64,000 nucleotides of DNA, taken from contig NZ_VZPJ01000015.1 in assembly GCF_008801605.1 (NCBI RefSeq), positions 62,001 to 126,000 on the forward strand. The letters run 5' to 3'. The stretch comes from Pseudomonas brassicacearum subsp. brassicacearum (GTDB taxonomy: Bacteria; Pseudomonadota; Gammaproteobacteria; Pseudomonadales; Pseudomonadaceae). Of the stretch, positions 50,060 through 59,568 are shown one piece after another. The notes beneath the pieces are model-generated. The model was not told where the DNA came from. It was given only the letters and a program-made list of their open reading frames with translations, and made no database searches. Both the position numbers and the translations under genes were made by a program. Numbering within the stretch: the stretch's first letter is position 1; each line of letters opens with the position of its first letter.

Positions 50060-51030
50060 TGCTCGATCCTGCGCGCAGTTACGATTTGATCGGTGACGTG
50101 CATGGATGCGCCCTGACCCTGGAACACCTGCTGGACCGACTCGGTTACCACAAGCAGGGCGGGGTCTGGCGGCATCCGTCGCGCATGGCTGTGTTCCTGG
50201 GGGACATCATCGACCGTGGCCCGCGGATTCGCGAGGCGCTGCATATCGTCCACGACATGGTCGTGGCCGGCCAGGCGCTGTGCATCATGGGCAACCACGA
50301 GTTCAACGCCCTGGGCTGGAGCACACCGGCTTTGCCCGGCAGCGGCCAGCGCTACGTGCGCGAACACACGCCGCGTCATGCTCGCCTGCTCAACGAGACC
50401 CTGACCCAGTTCGAGCAGCATCCCGGCGACTGGCATGACTTTCTCAAGTGGTTCTACGAGCTGCCGCTGTTTGTCGACGCCGGCCGGTTCCGGGTGGTGC
50501 ATGCCTGTTGGGATTCGGGCCTGATCGAACCGCTGCGTGGCCTGTTCCCGGACGGTTGTGTCGACGAGCATTTCCTCCAGGCCTCGGCGCAACCGGGCAG
50601 TTTTGCCAGCACGGTGTTCGATCGTTTGCTACGTGGCACCGACATGCGCCTGCCCCATGGCCTGACGCTGACCGGTGGCGATGGCCTGACCCGTTCGTTT
50701 TTTCGCACCAAGTTCTGGGAAGACAACCCGCAGACCTACGGCGACATCGTCTTCCAGCCCGACGCCTTGCCAGAACCGGTGGCCCGCACACCGCTGTCGC
50801 CGGATGAAAAAAACAACCTGCTGCGCTATGGCGTCCATGAACCGTTGCTGTTCGTCGGCCACTATTGGCGCAGCGGCAAGCCCGCGCCCATTCGCCCGAA
50901 CCTGGCCTGCCTGGATTACAGCGCGGTGCTCTACGGCAAGCTGGTCGCCTATCGCCTCGACCAGGAAACCCGCCTGGATCCGCACAAGTTCGTCTGGGTG
51001 GATGTCGAGCGGCCGGAGGTGGTGCAATGA
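50059..51030 (+). CDS. Calcineurin-like metallophosphoesterase
   Basis: A 323-residue cytoplasmic phosphoesterase. The metal-binding motifs are complete: GDVHGC (about 13), GDIIDRGP (about 51), GNHEFN (about 78) and a later GHYW. The closest known types are PrpE/ApaH-like protein or dinucleotide phosphatases, but the substrate cannot be read here. It overlaps nadK by 1 nt and the rhomboid gene by 4 nt. Confidence 0.87.
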   Translation: MLDPARSYDLIGDVHGCALTLEHLLDRLGYHKQGGVWRHPSRMAVFLGDIIDRGPRIREALHIVHDMVVAGQALCIMGNHEFNALGWSTPALPGSGQRYVREHTPRHARLLNETLTQFEQHPGDWHDFLKWFYELPLFVDAGRFRVVHACWDSGLIEPLRGLFPDGCVDEHFLQASAQPGSFASTVFDRLLRGTDMRLPHGLTLTGGDGLTRSFFRTKFWEDNPQTYGDIVFQPDALPEPVARTPLSPDEKNNLLRYGVHEPLLFVGHYWRSGKPAPIRPNLACLDYSAVLYGKLVAYRLDQETRLDPHKFVWVDVERPEVVQ

Positions 51031-51899
51031 GCGTCGTCGCGGTTTTGCGCCTGCCCTTGGCAGTGGACCTGAGCGGCTTCGTCAAGTTGCTGCAACGCAT
51101 GCAGGTGCCCCATCGCGTCAGTGAAGAGGCGGGCGAGCAGGTGCTCTGGGTGCCGGATGAAATCAGTGAGGACGTGCGTTCGTTGTACGCGCGTTTTCCC
51201 GCTGGCGATCCCGACCAGCAGTTGGAGCTGTCAGACACGGGTGGCACTTCCCGGCGGGCGGGGTTTGTCCAGCAACTGACGCGCAGCCCAGTGACGGCCG
51301 TGGTGTTGTTGCTGAGCCTGATCGTCAGTGCGGTCACCCTGCTAGGGGAAAATCTTGAGGCCCTGCGCTGGCTGACCTTCCTCGAATTCCGCGTCGTTGG
51401 CGACTACATCCAGTTCACGCCGTTGGCCGATAGCCTGGCGGCGGGGCAGTGGTGGCGCCTGGTGACACCGATGCTGATTCACTTCGGCTTCCTGCACATC
51501 GCCATGAATGGCATGTGGTACTGGGAACTGGGACGGCGGATCGAGGCGCGCCAGGGTGGCATCAACTTGCTGGGGCTGACGCTGCTGTTCAGCCTCGTCT
51601 CCAATTTCGCCCAGTACTTTTTCAGCGGCCCGACGTTGTTCGGTGGGTTGTCGGGGGTGTTGTACGGCCTGCTGGGCCATTGCTGGATCTACCAATTGCT
51701 CGCACCGAACCCGGCCTATCACTTGCCCCGTGGGGTGTTGGTGATGATGCTGGTGTGGTTGCTGCTGTGCCTGTCCGGGCTGGTTTCGCTGATCGGTTTC
51801 GGTGAAATCGCCAATGCGGCCCACGTCGGCGGGCTGCTCGTCGGATGCTTCACGGGTTTGTTGGGCGGGCTGTTCGCTCGCCGTAAAATGGCCCTTTGA
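51027..51899 (+). CDS. glpG: Rhomboid intramembrane serine protease (GlpG-like)
   Basis: A 290-residue membrane protease with a cytoplasmic N-terminal domain (about 1-85) and six membrane segments. The catalytic Ser is in GGLSGVLYG (about 207) and the catalytic His in NAAHVGG (about 266); HFGFLHIAMN supplies the conserved L1/second-segment region. The ATG at 51027 overlaps the phosphoesterase stop (ATGA). Substrates are unknown. Confidence 0.9.
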   Translation: MSVVAVLRLPLAVDLSGFVKLLQRMQVPHRVSEEAGEQVLWVPDEISEDVRSLYARFPAGDPDQQLELSDTGGTSRRAGFVQQLTRSPVTAVVLLLSLIVSAVTLLGENLEALRWLTFLEFRVVGDYIQFTPLADSLAAGQWWRLVTPMLIHFGFLHIAMNGMWYWELGRRIEARQGGINLLGLTLLFSLVSNFAQYFFSGPTLFGGLSGVLYGLLGHCWIYQLLAPNPAYHLPRGVLVMMLVWLLLCLSGLVSLIGFGEIANAAHVGGLLVGCFTGLLGGLFARRKMAL

Positions 51900-51945
51900 C
51901 CGGCGCCTGTGCCTTTTGAGAATGCGCGATTTGCGCGGAGAACCC

Positions 51946-52206
51946 ATGTCTTCCTTCAACGAAATGATCCAGAACATCACACCCGACATCTACCGGAGCC
52001 TGAAACTGGCGGTGGAAATCGGTAAATGGGCCGATGGCAACAAGCTCACCGCCGAGCAACGCGAACTGTCGTTGCAGGCGATGATCGCCTGGGAAATCCA
52101 GAACCTGCCCGAAGAGGAGCGCACTGGTTACATGGGCGCGCAGGAATGCCATTCGAAGTCCACTGAAGTGCCGAATATCCTGTTCAAGTCGGACGCCATC
52201 CATTGA
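51946..52206 (+). CDS. yeaC: YeaC/DUF1315 family protein
   Basis: An 86-residue cytoplasmic protein with LTAEQRELSLQAMIAWE and a C-terminal Cys-His-rich stretch. The ATG at 51946 has GGAG upstream; a longer open frame would overlap the rhomboid gene. The stop overlaps the probable TTG start of the next gene (TTGA). Its function is unknown; the E. coli yeaC name is given for family resemblance. Confidence 0.8.
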   Translation: MSSFNEMIQNITPDIYRSLKLAVEIGKWADGNKLTAEQRELSLQAMIAWEIQNLPEEERTGYMGAQECHSKSTEVPNILFKSDAIH

Positions 52207-53033
52207 TCGAGATTGGCCGCGGTGCAATCAGCAAGATGTCGGCGCGCCTTGACGGGCCGACCGTTCAATACGCCTTTCGCCTGGGCGATGTCGAGGTGCC
52301 GGTCAATCCGTTGATCGGTAGCACGGTGCGCCTGGAGTACCTCGGTGCGATCCACTGCACCCACTGTGGACGCCGGACCAAGACCAGCTTCAGCCAGGGG
52401 TATTGCTACCCCTGCATGACCAAGCTGGCCCAGTGCGACCTGTGCATCATGAGCCCCGAGCGTTGCCATTACGAGGCGGGCACCTGCCGCGACCCGGCCT
52501 GGGGCGAGCAGTTCTGCATGACCGATCATGTGGTCTACCTGGCCAATTCCTCGGGTGTGAAAGTTGGCATCACTCGCGCCACGCAATTGCCGACCCGCTG
52601 GCTGGACCAGGGCGCCAGCCAGGCGCTGCCGATCCTGCGGGTCGCCACCCGCCAGCAATCGGGGTTTGTCGAAGACCTGTTCCGCAGCCAGGTGGCGGAC
52701 AAGACCAACTGGCGCGCCTTGCTCAAGGGCGACGCCGTGGCGGTGGACCTGCCGGCGATCCGTGACTCGCTGTTCGAAAGCTGCGCCCAGGGATTGCAGG
52801 GGTTGCAGGAACGATTCGGCCTGCAAGCGATCCAGACCATAGCGGACGTCGAACCCATCGAGATCCGTTATCCGGTGGAGCAATACCCGGCCAAGATCGT
52901 CAGCTTCAACCTGGACAAGAACCCGATCGCCGAAGGCACGCTGCTGGGGATCAAGGGCCAGTACCTGATTTTTGACACCGGCGTGATCAATATTCGTAAA
53001 TACACGGCCTACCAGCTCGCCGTGCATCAGTAG
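52203..53033 (+). CDS. DUF2797 protein with zinc-binding cysteines
   Basis: A 276-residue protein of unknown function. It has a cysteine-rich region (about 50-95) with HCTHCGRR, CYPCMTK, CDLCIM and TCRDPAW, compatible with two zinc sites, then a region with GVKVGITRATQLPTRWLDQG that resembles the GIY-YIG nuclease core (VKVGIT, R). The start appears to be TTG 52203, overlapping the yeaC stop; an ATG at 52236 is the alternative. It is 13 nt upstream of pepN, so probably co-transcribed. Confidence 0.78.
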   Translation: MIEIGRGAISKMSARLDGPTVQYAFRLGDVEVPVNPLIGSTVRLEYLGAIHCTHCGRRTKTSFSQGYCYPCMTKLAQCDLCIMSPERCHYEAGTCRDPAWGEQFCMTDHVVYLANSSGVKVGITRATQLPTRWLDQGASQALPILRVATRQQSGFVEDLFRSQVADKTNWRALLKGDAVAVDLPAIRDSLFESCAQGLQGLQERFGLQAIQTIADVEPIEIRYPVEQYPAKIVSFNLDKNPIAEGTLLGIKGQYLIFDTGVINIRKYTAYQLAVHQ

Positions 53034-53046
53034 AAGGATTCGACCT

Positions 53047-55704
53047 ATGCGCACCGAACAACCGAAGATGATTTACCTGAAGGACTATCAGGCGCCCGAG
53101 TACCTGATCGATGAGACGCACCTGACCTTCGAGTTGTTCGAGGACCACAGCCTGGTCCATGCGCAACTGGTGATGCGCCGCAACCCCGAGCGCGGTGCCG
53201 GGCTGCCGCCGCTGGTGCTCGATGGCCAGCACCTGGAACTGCTCTCGCTCAAGCTCGACGACGCCGACCTGGGGCAGGGCGACTATCAACTGGACGACAG
53301 TCACCTGACCGTTCACCCCAAGGCCCAGGCCTTCACGGTCGACACCACCGTCCGGATCCACCCGGAAACCAACACCGCCCTGGAAGGTTTGTACAAGTCC
53401 GGCAGCATGTTCTGCACCCAGTGCGAGGCCGAAGGTTTCCGCAAGATCACCTATTACCTGGACCGCCCGGATGTGATGAGCAAGTTCACCACCACCGTGG
53501 TGGCCGAGCAGCACAGCTATCCGGTGCTGCTGTCCAACGGCAATCCGATTGCCAGCGGTCCCGGCGAAGACGGCCGGCACTGGGCGACCTGGGAAGACCC
53601 GTTCAAGAAGCCGGCCTACCTGTTTGCCCTGGTGGCCGGTGACCTGTGGTGCGTCGAAGACACCTTCACTACCCTGAGCGAGCGCACCGTAGCGCTGCGC
53701 ATCTATGTCGAGCCGGAAAACATCGACAAATGCCAGCACGCCATGACCAGCCTGAAGAAGTCGATGCGCTGGGACGAAGAGGTGTACGGGCGCGAGTACG
53801 ACCTGGACATCTTCATGATCGTCGCGGTCAACGATTTCAACATGGGCGCCATGGAGAACAAGGGCCTCAATATCTTCAACTCCAGCGCCGTGCTGGCCCG
53901 CGCCGAAACCGCCACCGATGCCGCGCACCAGCGGGTCGAGGCGATCGTTGCCCACGAATACTTCCATAACTGGTCGGGCAACCGCGTGACCTGTCGCGAC
54001 TGGTTCCAACTGTCGCTCAAGGAAGGTTTCACGGTGTTCCGCGACGCCGGGTTCTCGGCCGACATGAACTCCGCCACCGTCAAGCGCATCCAGGACGTGG
54101 CGTACCTGCGTACCCACCAGTTCGCCGAAGATGCCGGCCCCATGGCGCACCCGGTGCGTCCGGACAGCTTCATCGAGATCTCCAACTTCTACACCCTGAC
54201 CGTGTACGAAAAGGGCTCGGAAGTGGTTGGCATGATCCACACCCTGCTGGGGCCTGAGGGTTTCCGCAAGGGCAGTGACCTGTACTTCGAACGCCACGAC
54301 GGCCAGGCCGTGACCTGCGACGACTTCATCAAGGCCATGGAAGATGCCAACGGCGTCGACCTGGCCCAGTTCAAGCGCTGGTACAGCCAGGCCGGTACAC
54401 CACGGCTGGCGGTGAGCGAATCTTATGATGCCGCCGCCAAGACCTACAGCCTGACCTTCAGCCAGAGTTGCCCGCCGACCCCGGACAAGCAGGAAAAACT
54501 GCCGTTCGTGATTCCCGTGGAGCTGGGCCTGCTGGACAGCCAGGGTGCTGAAATCCCTCTGCGCCTGGCCGGTGAAGCGGCGGCAGACGGCACGTCCCGA
54601 GTGATCTCGGTGACCGAAGCCGAGCAGACCTTCACCTTTGTCGACATCGCCGAACAGCCGCTGCCTTCGTTGCTGCGTGGTTTCTCGGCGCCGGTGAAGC
54701 TGAGCTTTCCGTACAACCGCGACCAGTTGATGTTCCTCATGCAGCACGACAGCGACGGGTTCAACCGTTGGGATGCCGGCCAGCAATTGTCAGTACAGGT
54801 GCTGCAGGAACTGATCGCCCAGCATCAGCAGGGCGCCAGCCTGGTGCTGGACCCGCGCCTGGTCAGTGCGCTGCGCAGCGTGCTGTCGGACGAGTCCCTG
54901 GACCAGGCCATGGTCGCCGAAATGCTCTCGCTGCCAAGCGAAGCCTACCTGACGGAAATCAGCGAAGTGGCTGACGTCGAGGCGATCCATGCCGCCCGTG
55001 AGTTTGCCCGCCAGCAGTTGGCCGAGAACCTGTTCGAAGCCCTCTGGCTGCGTTATGCAGCCAACCGCGACCTGTCGAAGAAAACCCCTTACGTGGCCGA
55101 GGCCGAGCATTTCGCCCGTCGCGCGTTGCAGAACATCGCGCTGTCGTACCTGATGCTCACCGGCAAGCCTGAGGTGCTGAGTGCGACCCTGGAGCAGTTC
55201 GACACCGCCGATAACATGACCGAGCGCCTGACCGCGCTGGCGGTGTTGGTCAACTCGCCATTCGAAGCCGAGAAGGCCAAGGCGCTGGAAGTGTTTGCGG
55301 AAAACTTCAAGGGCAACCCGCTGGTCATGGACCAATGGTTCAGCGTCCAGGCCGGCAGCCCGTTGCCGGGTGGCCTGGCGCGGGTCAAGGCGCTGATGGA
55401 GCACCCGGCGTTCAATATCAAGAACCCGAACAAGGTGCGGGCGCTGGTGGGGGCGTTTGCCGGGCAGAACCTGATCAACTTCCACGCGGCCGACGGTTCG
55501 GGTTATCGCTTCCTGGCGGACCTGGTCATCCAGCTCAATGGCTTCAACCCGCAGATCGCCTCCCGGCAACTGGCCCCGCTGACTCGCTGGCGCAAATACG
55601 ACAGCGCCCGCCAGGCGCTGATGAAGGCCGAACTGGAGCGCATCCTGGCATCCGGCGCGCTTTCCGCCGATGTGTTCGAGGTGGTGAGCAAGAGCCTGGC
55701 ATAA
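53047..55704 (+). CDS. pepN: Aminopeptidase N (M1 family)
   Basis: PepN removes N-terminal residues from peptides in the cytoplasm. The 885-residue product has the substrate motif GAMEN (about 268) and the zinc site HEYFHNW (about 303-309) followed by KEG with the third ligand Glu. The C-terminal half is helical. The ATG at 53047 has AAGGA upstream. It ends the nadK-to-pepN run. Confidence 0.96.
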   Translation: MRTEQPKMIYLKDYQAPEYLIDETHLTFELFEDHSLVHAQLVMRRNPERGAGLPPLVLDGQHLELLSLKLDDADLGQGDYQLDDSHLTVHPKAQAFTVDTTVRIHPETNTALEGLYKSGSMFCTQCEAEGFRKITYYLDRPDVMSKFTTTVVAEQHSYPVLLSNGNPIASGPGEDGRHWATWEDPFKKPAYLFALVAGDLWCVEDTFTTLSERTVALRIYVEPENIDKCQHAMTSLKKSMRWDEEVYGREYDLDIFMIVAVNDFNMGAMENKGLNIFNSSAVLARAETATDAAHQRVEAIVAHEYFHNWSGNRVTCRDWFQLSLKEGFTVFRDAGFSADMNSATVKRIQDVAYLRTHQFAEDAGPMAHPVRPDSFIEISNFYTLTVYEKGSEVVGMIHTLLGPEGFRKGSDLYFERHDGQAVTCDDFIKAMEDANGVDLAQFKRWYSQAGTPRLAVSESYDAAAKTYSLTFSQSCPPTPDKQEKLPFVIPVELGLLDSQGAEIPLRLAGEAAADGTSRVISVTEAEQTFTFVDIAEQPLPSLLRGFSAPVKLSFPYNRDQLMFLMQHDSDGFNRWDAGQQLSVQVLQELIAQHQQGASLVLDPRLVSALRSVLSDESLDQAMVAEMLSLPSEAYLTEISEVADVEAIHAAREFARQQLAENLFEALWLRYAANRDLSKKTPYVAEAEHFARRALQNIALSYLMLTGKPEVLSATLEQFDTADNMTERLTALAVLVNSPFEAEKAKALEVFAENFKGNPLVMDQWFSVQAGSPLPGGLARVKALMEHPAFNIKNPNKVRALVGAFAGQNLINFHAADGSGYRFLADLVIQLNGFNPQIASRQLAPLTRWRKYDSARQALMKAELERILASGALSADVFEVVSKSLA

Positions 55705-55724
55705 ACAGGCACTGCCTTACCTTT

Positions 55725-55752
55725 GTGGCGAGGGGATAAATCCCCTCGCCAC
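55725..55752. repeat. Compact inverted repeat downstream of pepN (no REP inside)
   Basis: GTGGCGAGGGGAT joins directly to AAATCCCCTCGCCAC. These are the same arms that surround the REP pair at 18223-18365. With 12 or more paired bases it could serve as a pepN transcription stop, but there is no T tract. Confidence 0.8.
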
Positions 55753-55960
55753 ATTCATCACCCTCACGAATGTCTTCTGATTCACCCTTGGCCGATATCC
55801 CCCCGGTTAACAAAAGATAACGTGGCGTCGATTGTCAGACCTTTCGAAAGCCCGATAGGATAGGTCTGCTTCCGAAGTGGCTCTAGATTGCAGGTTTCAG
55901 GACTATGCTCCAGGACTGGCAACGTACCAAGCCATAACAATAATAATGGGGGAAAGGTCT

Positions 55961-57013
55961 ATGAATGAGCCTGTCATGGCTGTGGGCCGCAGCCGGCCGC
56001 CGATGCTGCGCAGAGTCGCGTTGCTGGCTTCGGCGCTCTCGCTGCTGGGCTCTGCGGTGTTGTCGGCACCGGTGATGGCTGTTGCGGCGTCGACGTCCGA
56101 TGTCATCTATTCCGTCGAATCGGCCAAGGCCAGCAAAACCCTGATGCTCGATGTGGTCCACGCCGGCCAGCGCCTGGTGGCGGTCGGTGACCGCGGGCAC
56201 ATTGTCTATTCGGACGACCAGGGCAAGTCCTGGACCCAGGCCAAGGTGCCGACTCGCCAACTGCTCACGGCGGTATTTTTCGTCGATGACAAACACGGCT
56301 GGGCCGTGGGGCACGACGCGCAGATCCTCGCCAGCGATGACGGCGGCAGCAGCTGGACCAAGCAATTCGAAGACCTCACCCGCGAAGCACCCCTGCTGGA
56401 CGTCTGGTTCAAGGATGCCAGCAACGGTTTCGCCGTGGGCGCCTACGGCGCACTGCTGGAAACCACCGACGGCGGCAAGCACTGGGAAGACGCCAGCGAC
56501 CGCCTCGAAAACGAAGACCAGTTCCACCTCAATGCGATAGCCGCCGTGAAAGATGCCGGGCTGTTCATTGTCGGCGAGGCTGGCAGCATGTTCCGCTCCG
56601 CCGACTGGGGCCAGACCTGGGAAAAGGTCGAAGGCCCGTACGAAGGCTCGCTGTTCGGGGTCATCGGTACGGCCCAGCCTTCGACGTTGCTGGCCTATGG
56701 CTTGCGCGGCAACCTTTATCGTTCCACTGACTTCGGCGGCACTTGGGATCAGGTCGAGCTCAAGGCCGCGCGCGGTGCCCTGGAGTTCGGCCTGTCAGGC
56801 GCCACGCTACTGGCGGACGGTTCCATCGTGATTGTCGGCAACGGCGGCAGCGTCGTGCGAAGTACCGACGACGGCGAGACCTTCAGCGTGTTCAACCGCC
56901 CGGACCGAATTTCCGTGGCGGCCGTCACGGCGGCAGGCAACGGCAACCTGATTCTGGCGGGGCAAGGTGGCGTTCGTGCCACCACGTCCACCGGCGCCGA
57001 ACTGAGCAAATGA
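55961..57013 (+). CDS. YCF48-related periplasmic beta-propeller protein
   Basis: A 350-residue exported protein. The signal peptide is at about 15-42 (LLASALSLLGSAVLSAPVMAVAA). The mature part has repeated blades with the SDDQGKSW, SDDGGSSW, TTDGGKHW and STDFGGTWD pattern of the YCF48/BNR family, which assists photosystem II assembly in cyanobacteria. The ATG at 55961 has GGGGGAAAGG upstream. It is followed 43 nt later by an RND exporter, so it may be a periplasmic partner of that exporter. Confidence 0.84.
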   Translation: MNEPVMAVGRSRPPMLRRVALLASALSLLGSAVLSAPVMAVAASTSDVIYSVESAKASKTLMLDVVHAGQRLVAVGDRGHIVYSDDQGKSWTQAKVPTRQLLTAVFFVDDKHGWAVGHDAQILASDDGGSSWTKQFEDLTREAPLLDVWFKDASNGFAVGAYGALLETTDGGKHWEDASDRLENEDQFHLNAIAAVKDAGLFIVGEAGSMFRSADWGQTWEKVEGPYEGSLFGVIGTAQPSTLLAYGLRGNLYRSTDFGGTWDQVELKAARGALEFGLSGATLLADGSIVIVGNGGSVVRSTDDGETFSVFNRPDRISVAAVTAAGNGNLILAGQGGVRATTSTGAELSK

Positions 57014-57056
57014 GTCACGCCTGCAAGACGGGCACAAAAACAAGAAGGCGGACCCC

Positions 57057-59432
57057 ATGAGCAGTCATCACCAAGACAAGGCGACGTTCCTCGAGCGCCT
57101 GATTTTCAACAACCGCCCGGCAGTGATCATCATTTGCCTGCTGGTCAGCATTTTCCTGTTCTGGCAGGCCACGCTGATCCGGCCGTCCACCAGTTTCGAA
57201 AAAATGATCCCCCTCGAGCACCCCTTCATCCAGAAGATGCTCGAGCACCGCAACGACCTGGCGAACCTGGGCAACACGGTGCGTATTTCCGTGGAGGCCA
57301 CCAACGGCGACATCTTCTCCAAGGAATACATGGAGACCCTGCGTCAGATCCACGATGAGGTCTTCTACATCTCCGGCGTCGACCGTTCCGGGCTCAAGTC
57401 GTTGTGGAGCCCGAGCGTGCGCTGGACCGAAGTGACGGAGGAGGGCTTCGCCGGCGGCGAGGTGATCCCCCAGAGCTACAACGGTTCGGCCGACAGCCTC
57501 GATCTGCTGCGTAATAACGTGCTCAAGTCCGGCCAGGTCGGGCGCCTGGTGGCCAACGACTTCAAGTCGAGCATCATCGACATCCCGCTGCTGGAGTCCT
57601 ATCCCGACCCGCAGGACCAGGGCAAGTTGCTCGCCCTCGACTACCGGAAGTTTTCCCACGAGCTTGAAGACAAGATCCGCAACAAGTTCGAAGCCCAGAA
57701 CCCCAACGTGCAGATCCATATCGTCGGTTTCGCCAAGAAGGTCGGCGACCTGATCGACGGCCTGGTCATGGTGGTGCTGTTCTTCGGCGTGGCTTTCGTC
57801 ATCACCCTGATCCTGCTGTACTGGTTCACCAACTGCATGCGCAGTACCGTCGCGGTATTGACCACCACCCTGGTGGCGGTGGTCTGGCAACTGGGGCTGA
57901 TGCATGCGGCCGGTTTCGGCCTGGATCCGTACTCGATGCTGGTGCCGTTCCTGATCTTCGCCATCGGCATTTCCCATGGGGTGCAGAAAATCAACGGCAT
58001 CGCCTTGCAGTCCAGCGATGCGGACAACGCCCTGACAGCGGCGCGGCGCACCTTCCGGCAGTTGTTCCTGCCGGGGATGATCGCGATCCTGGCGGACGCC
58101 GTGGGTTTCATCACCTTGCTGATCATCGACATCGGCGTGATCCGCGAACTGGCCATTGGCGCCTCCATCGGCGTGGCGGTGATCGTGTTCACCAACCTGA
58201 TCCTGCTGCCGGTGGCGATCTCCTACGCTGGCATCAGCAAGCGTGCGGTCGAGCGCAGCAAGAAAGACGCGACCCGCGAACATCCGTTCTGGCGCCTGCT
58301 GTCGAACTTCGCCAGCGCCAAGGTCGCGCCGGTGTCCATTGCCCTGGCGGTGATCGCCTTTGGCGGTGGGCTCTGGTACAGCCAGAACCTGAAGATCGGC
58401 GACCTGGACCAGGGCGCGCCGGAACTGCGTCCGGACTCGCGCTACAACCAGGACAACAACTTCATCATCAGCAATTACTCCACCAGCTCCGATGTACTGG
58501 TGGTGATGGTCAAGACCAAGGCCGAAGGCTGCTCGCGCTATGAAGCCATGGCCCCCATCGACGAGCTGATGTGGAAGATGCAGAACACCGAGGGCGTGCA
58601 GTCGGCGATTTCCCTGGTGACCGTGTCCAAGCAGATGATCAAGGGCATGAACGAGGGCAACCTGAAATGGGAAACCCTGTCGCGCAACCCTGACGTGCTG
58701 AACAACTCCATCGCCCGGGCCGATGGCCTGTACAACAACAGTTGCTCCCTGGCACCGGTGCTGGTGTTCCTTAACGACCACAAGGCCGAGACATTGGACC
58801 GCGCGGTGAAGGCGGTGCAGGACTTCGCCAAGGAAAACAACCGCGATGGCCTGGAGTTCATCCTTGCCGCCGGTAACGCAGGCATCGAAGCGGCCACCAA
58901 CGAGGTGATCAAGGCATCGGAGCTGACCATCCTGATCCTGGTGTACATCTGCGTGGCGACCATGTGCATGATCACCTTCCGTTCCTGGGCGGCGACGCTG
59001 TGCATCGTGTTGCCGCTGGTGCTGACCTCGGTGCTGGGCAACGCCCTGATGGCGTTCATGGGCATTGGCGTGAAGGTCGCGACCCTGCCGGTGGTGGCAC
59101 TGGGCGTGGGGATTGGCGTGGACTACGGCATCTACATCTACAGCCGCCTGGAGAGTTTCCTGCGCGCCGGGTTGCCGTTGCAGGAGGCTTACTACCAGAC
59201 GCTGAAATCCACCGGCAAGGCGGTGCTGTTCACCGGTTTGTGCCTGGCCATCGGTGTTTGCACCTGGATCTTCTCGGCCATCAAGTTCCAGGCGGACATG
59301 GGGTTGATGCTGACGTTCATGTTGCTGTGGAACATGTTCGGCGCGCTGTGGCTGCTGCCGGCGCTGGCGCGGTTCCTGATCAAGCCTGAGAAACTGGCGG
59401 GGCAGAAGGGTAATTCGTTGTTTGCGCATTGA
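57057..59432 (+). CDS. RND/MMPL family exporter
   Basis: A 791-residue inner-membrane exporter of the RND superfamily (MMPL type). It has an N-terminal segment (about 22-42), a periplasmic domain, a block of about five segments near 230-400, a second periplasmic domain and a second block near 620-790. Repeated features such as VALGVGIGVDYGIYI and FLIFAIGISHGVQKI mark the two halves. It follows the YCF48-like gene at 43 nt. Substrate unknown; lipids or polyketides are typical for MMPL members. Confidence 0.86.
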   Translation: MSSHHQDKATFLERLIFNNRPAVIIICLLVSIFLFWQATLIRPSTSFEKMIPLEHPFIQKMLEHRNDLANLGNTVRISVEATNGDIFSKEYMETLRQIHDEVFYISGVDRSGLKSLWSPSVRWTEVTEEGFAGGEVIPQSYNGSADSLDLLRNNVLKSGQVGRLVANDFKSSIIDIPLLESYPDPQDQGKLLALDYRKFSHELEDKIRNKFEAQNPNVQIHIVGFAKKVGDLIDGLVMVVLFFGVAFVITLILLYWFTNCMRSTVAVLTTTLVAVVWQLGLMHAAGFGLDPYSMLVPFLIFAIGISHGVQKINGIALQSSDADNALTAARRTFRQLFLPGMIAILADAVGFITLLIIDIGVIRELAIGASIGVAVIVFTNLILLPVAISYAGISKRAVERSKKDATREHPFWRLLSNFASAKVAPVSIALAVIAFGGGLWYSQNLKIGDLDQGAPELRPDSRYNQDNNFIISNYSTSSDVLVVMVKTKAEGCSRYEAMAPIDELMWKMQNTEGVQSAISLVTVSKQMIKGMNEGNLKWETLSRNPDVLNNSIARADGLYNNSCSLAPVLVFLNDHKAETLDRAVKAVQDFAKENNRDGLEFILAAGNAGIEAATNEVIKASELTILILVYICVATMCMITFRSWAATLCIVLPLVLTSVLGNALMAFMGIGVKVATLPVVALGVGIGVDYGIYIYSRLESFLRAGLPLQEAYYQTLKSTGKAVLFTGLCLAIGVCTWIFSAIKFQADMGLMLTFMLLWNMFGALWLLPALARFLIKPEKLAGQKGNSLFAH

Positions 59433-59453
59433 TCGACGGTAGAACCTGCCCAA

Positions 59454-59544
59454 TGTGGGAGCGAGCTTGCTCGCGATAGCGCTGTGACAGTCAATGAAGG
59501 TGTTGAATGTCAGTGCGCAATCGCGAGCAAGCTCGCTCCCACAG
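59454..59544. repeat. REP pair between convergent RND exporter and toxin-like gene
   Basis: TGTGGGAGCGAGCTTGCTCG starting at 59454 and its reverse complement ending at 59543/59544, between two convergent genes. Confidence 0.85.
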
Positions 59545-59568
59545 GTTTTTACAGCCTCGGTGGCGAGG

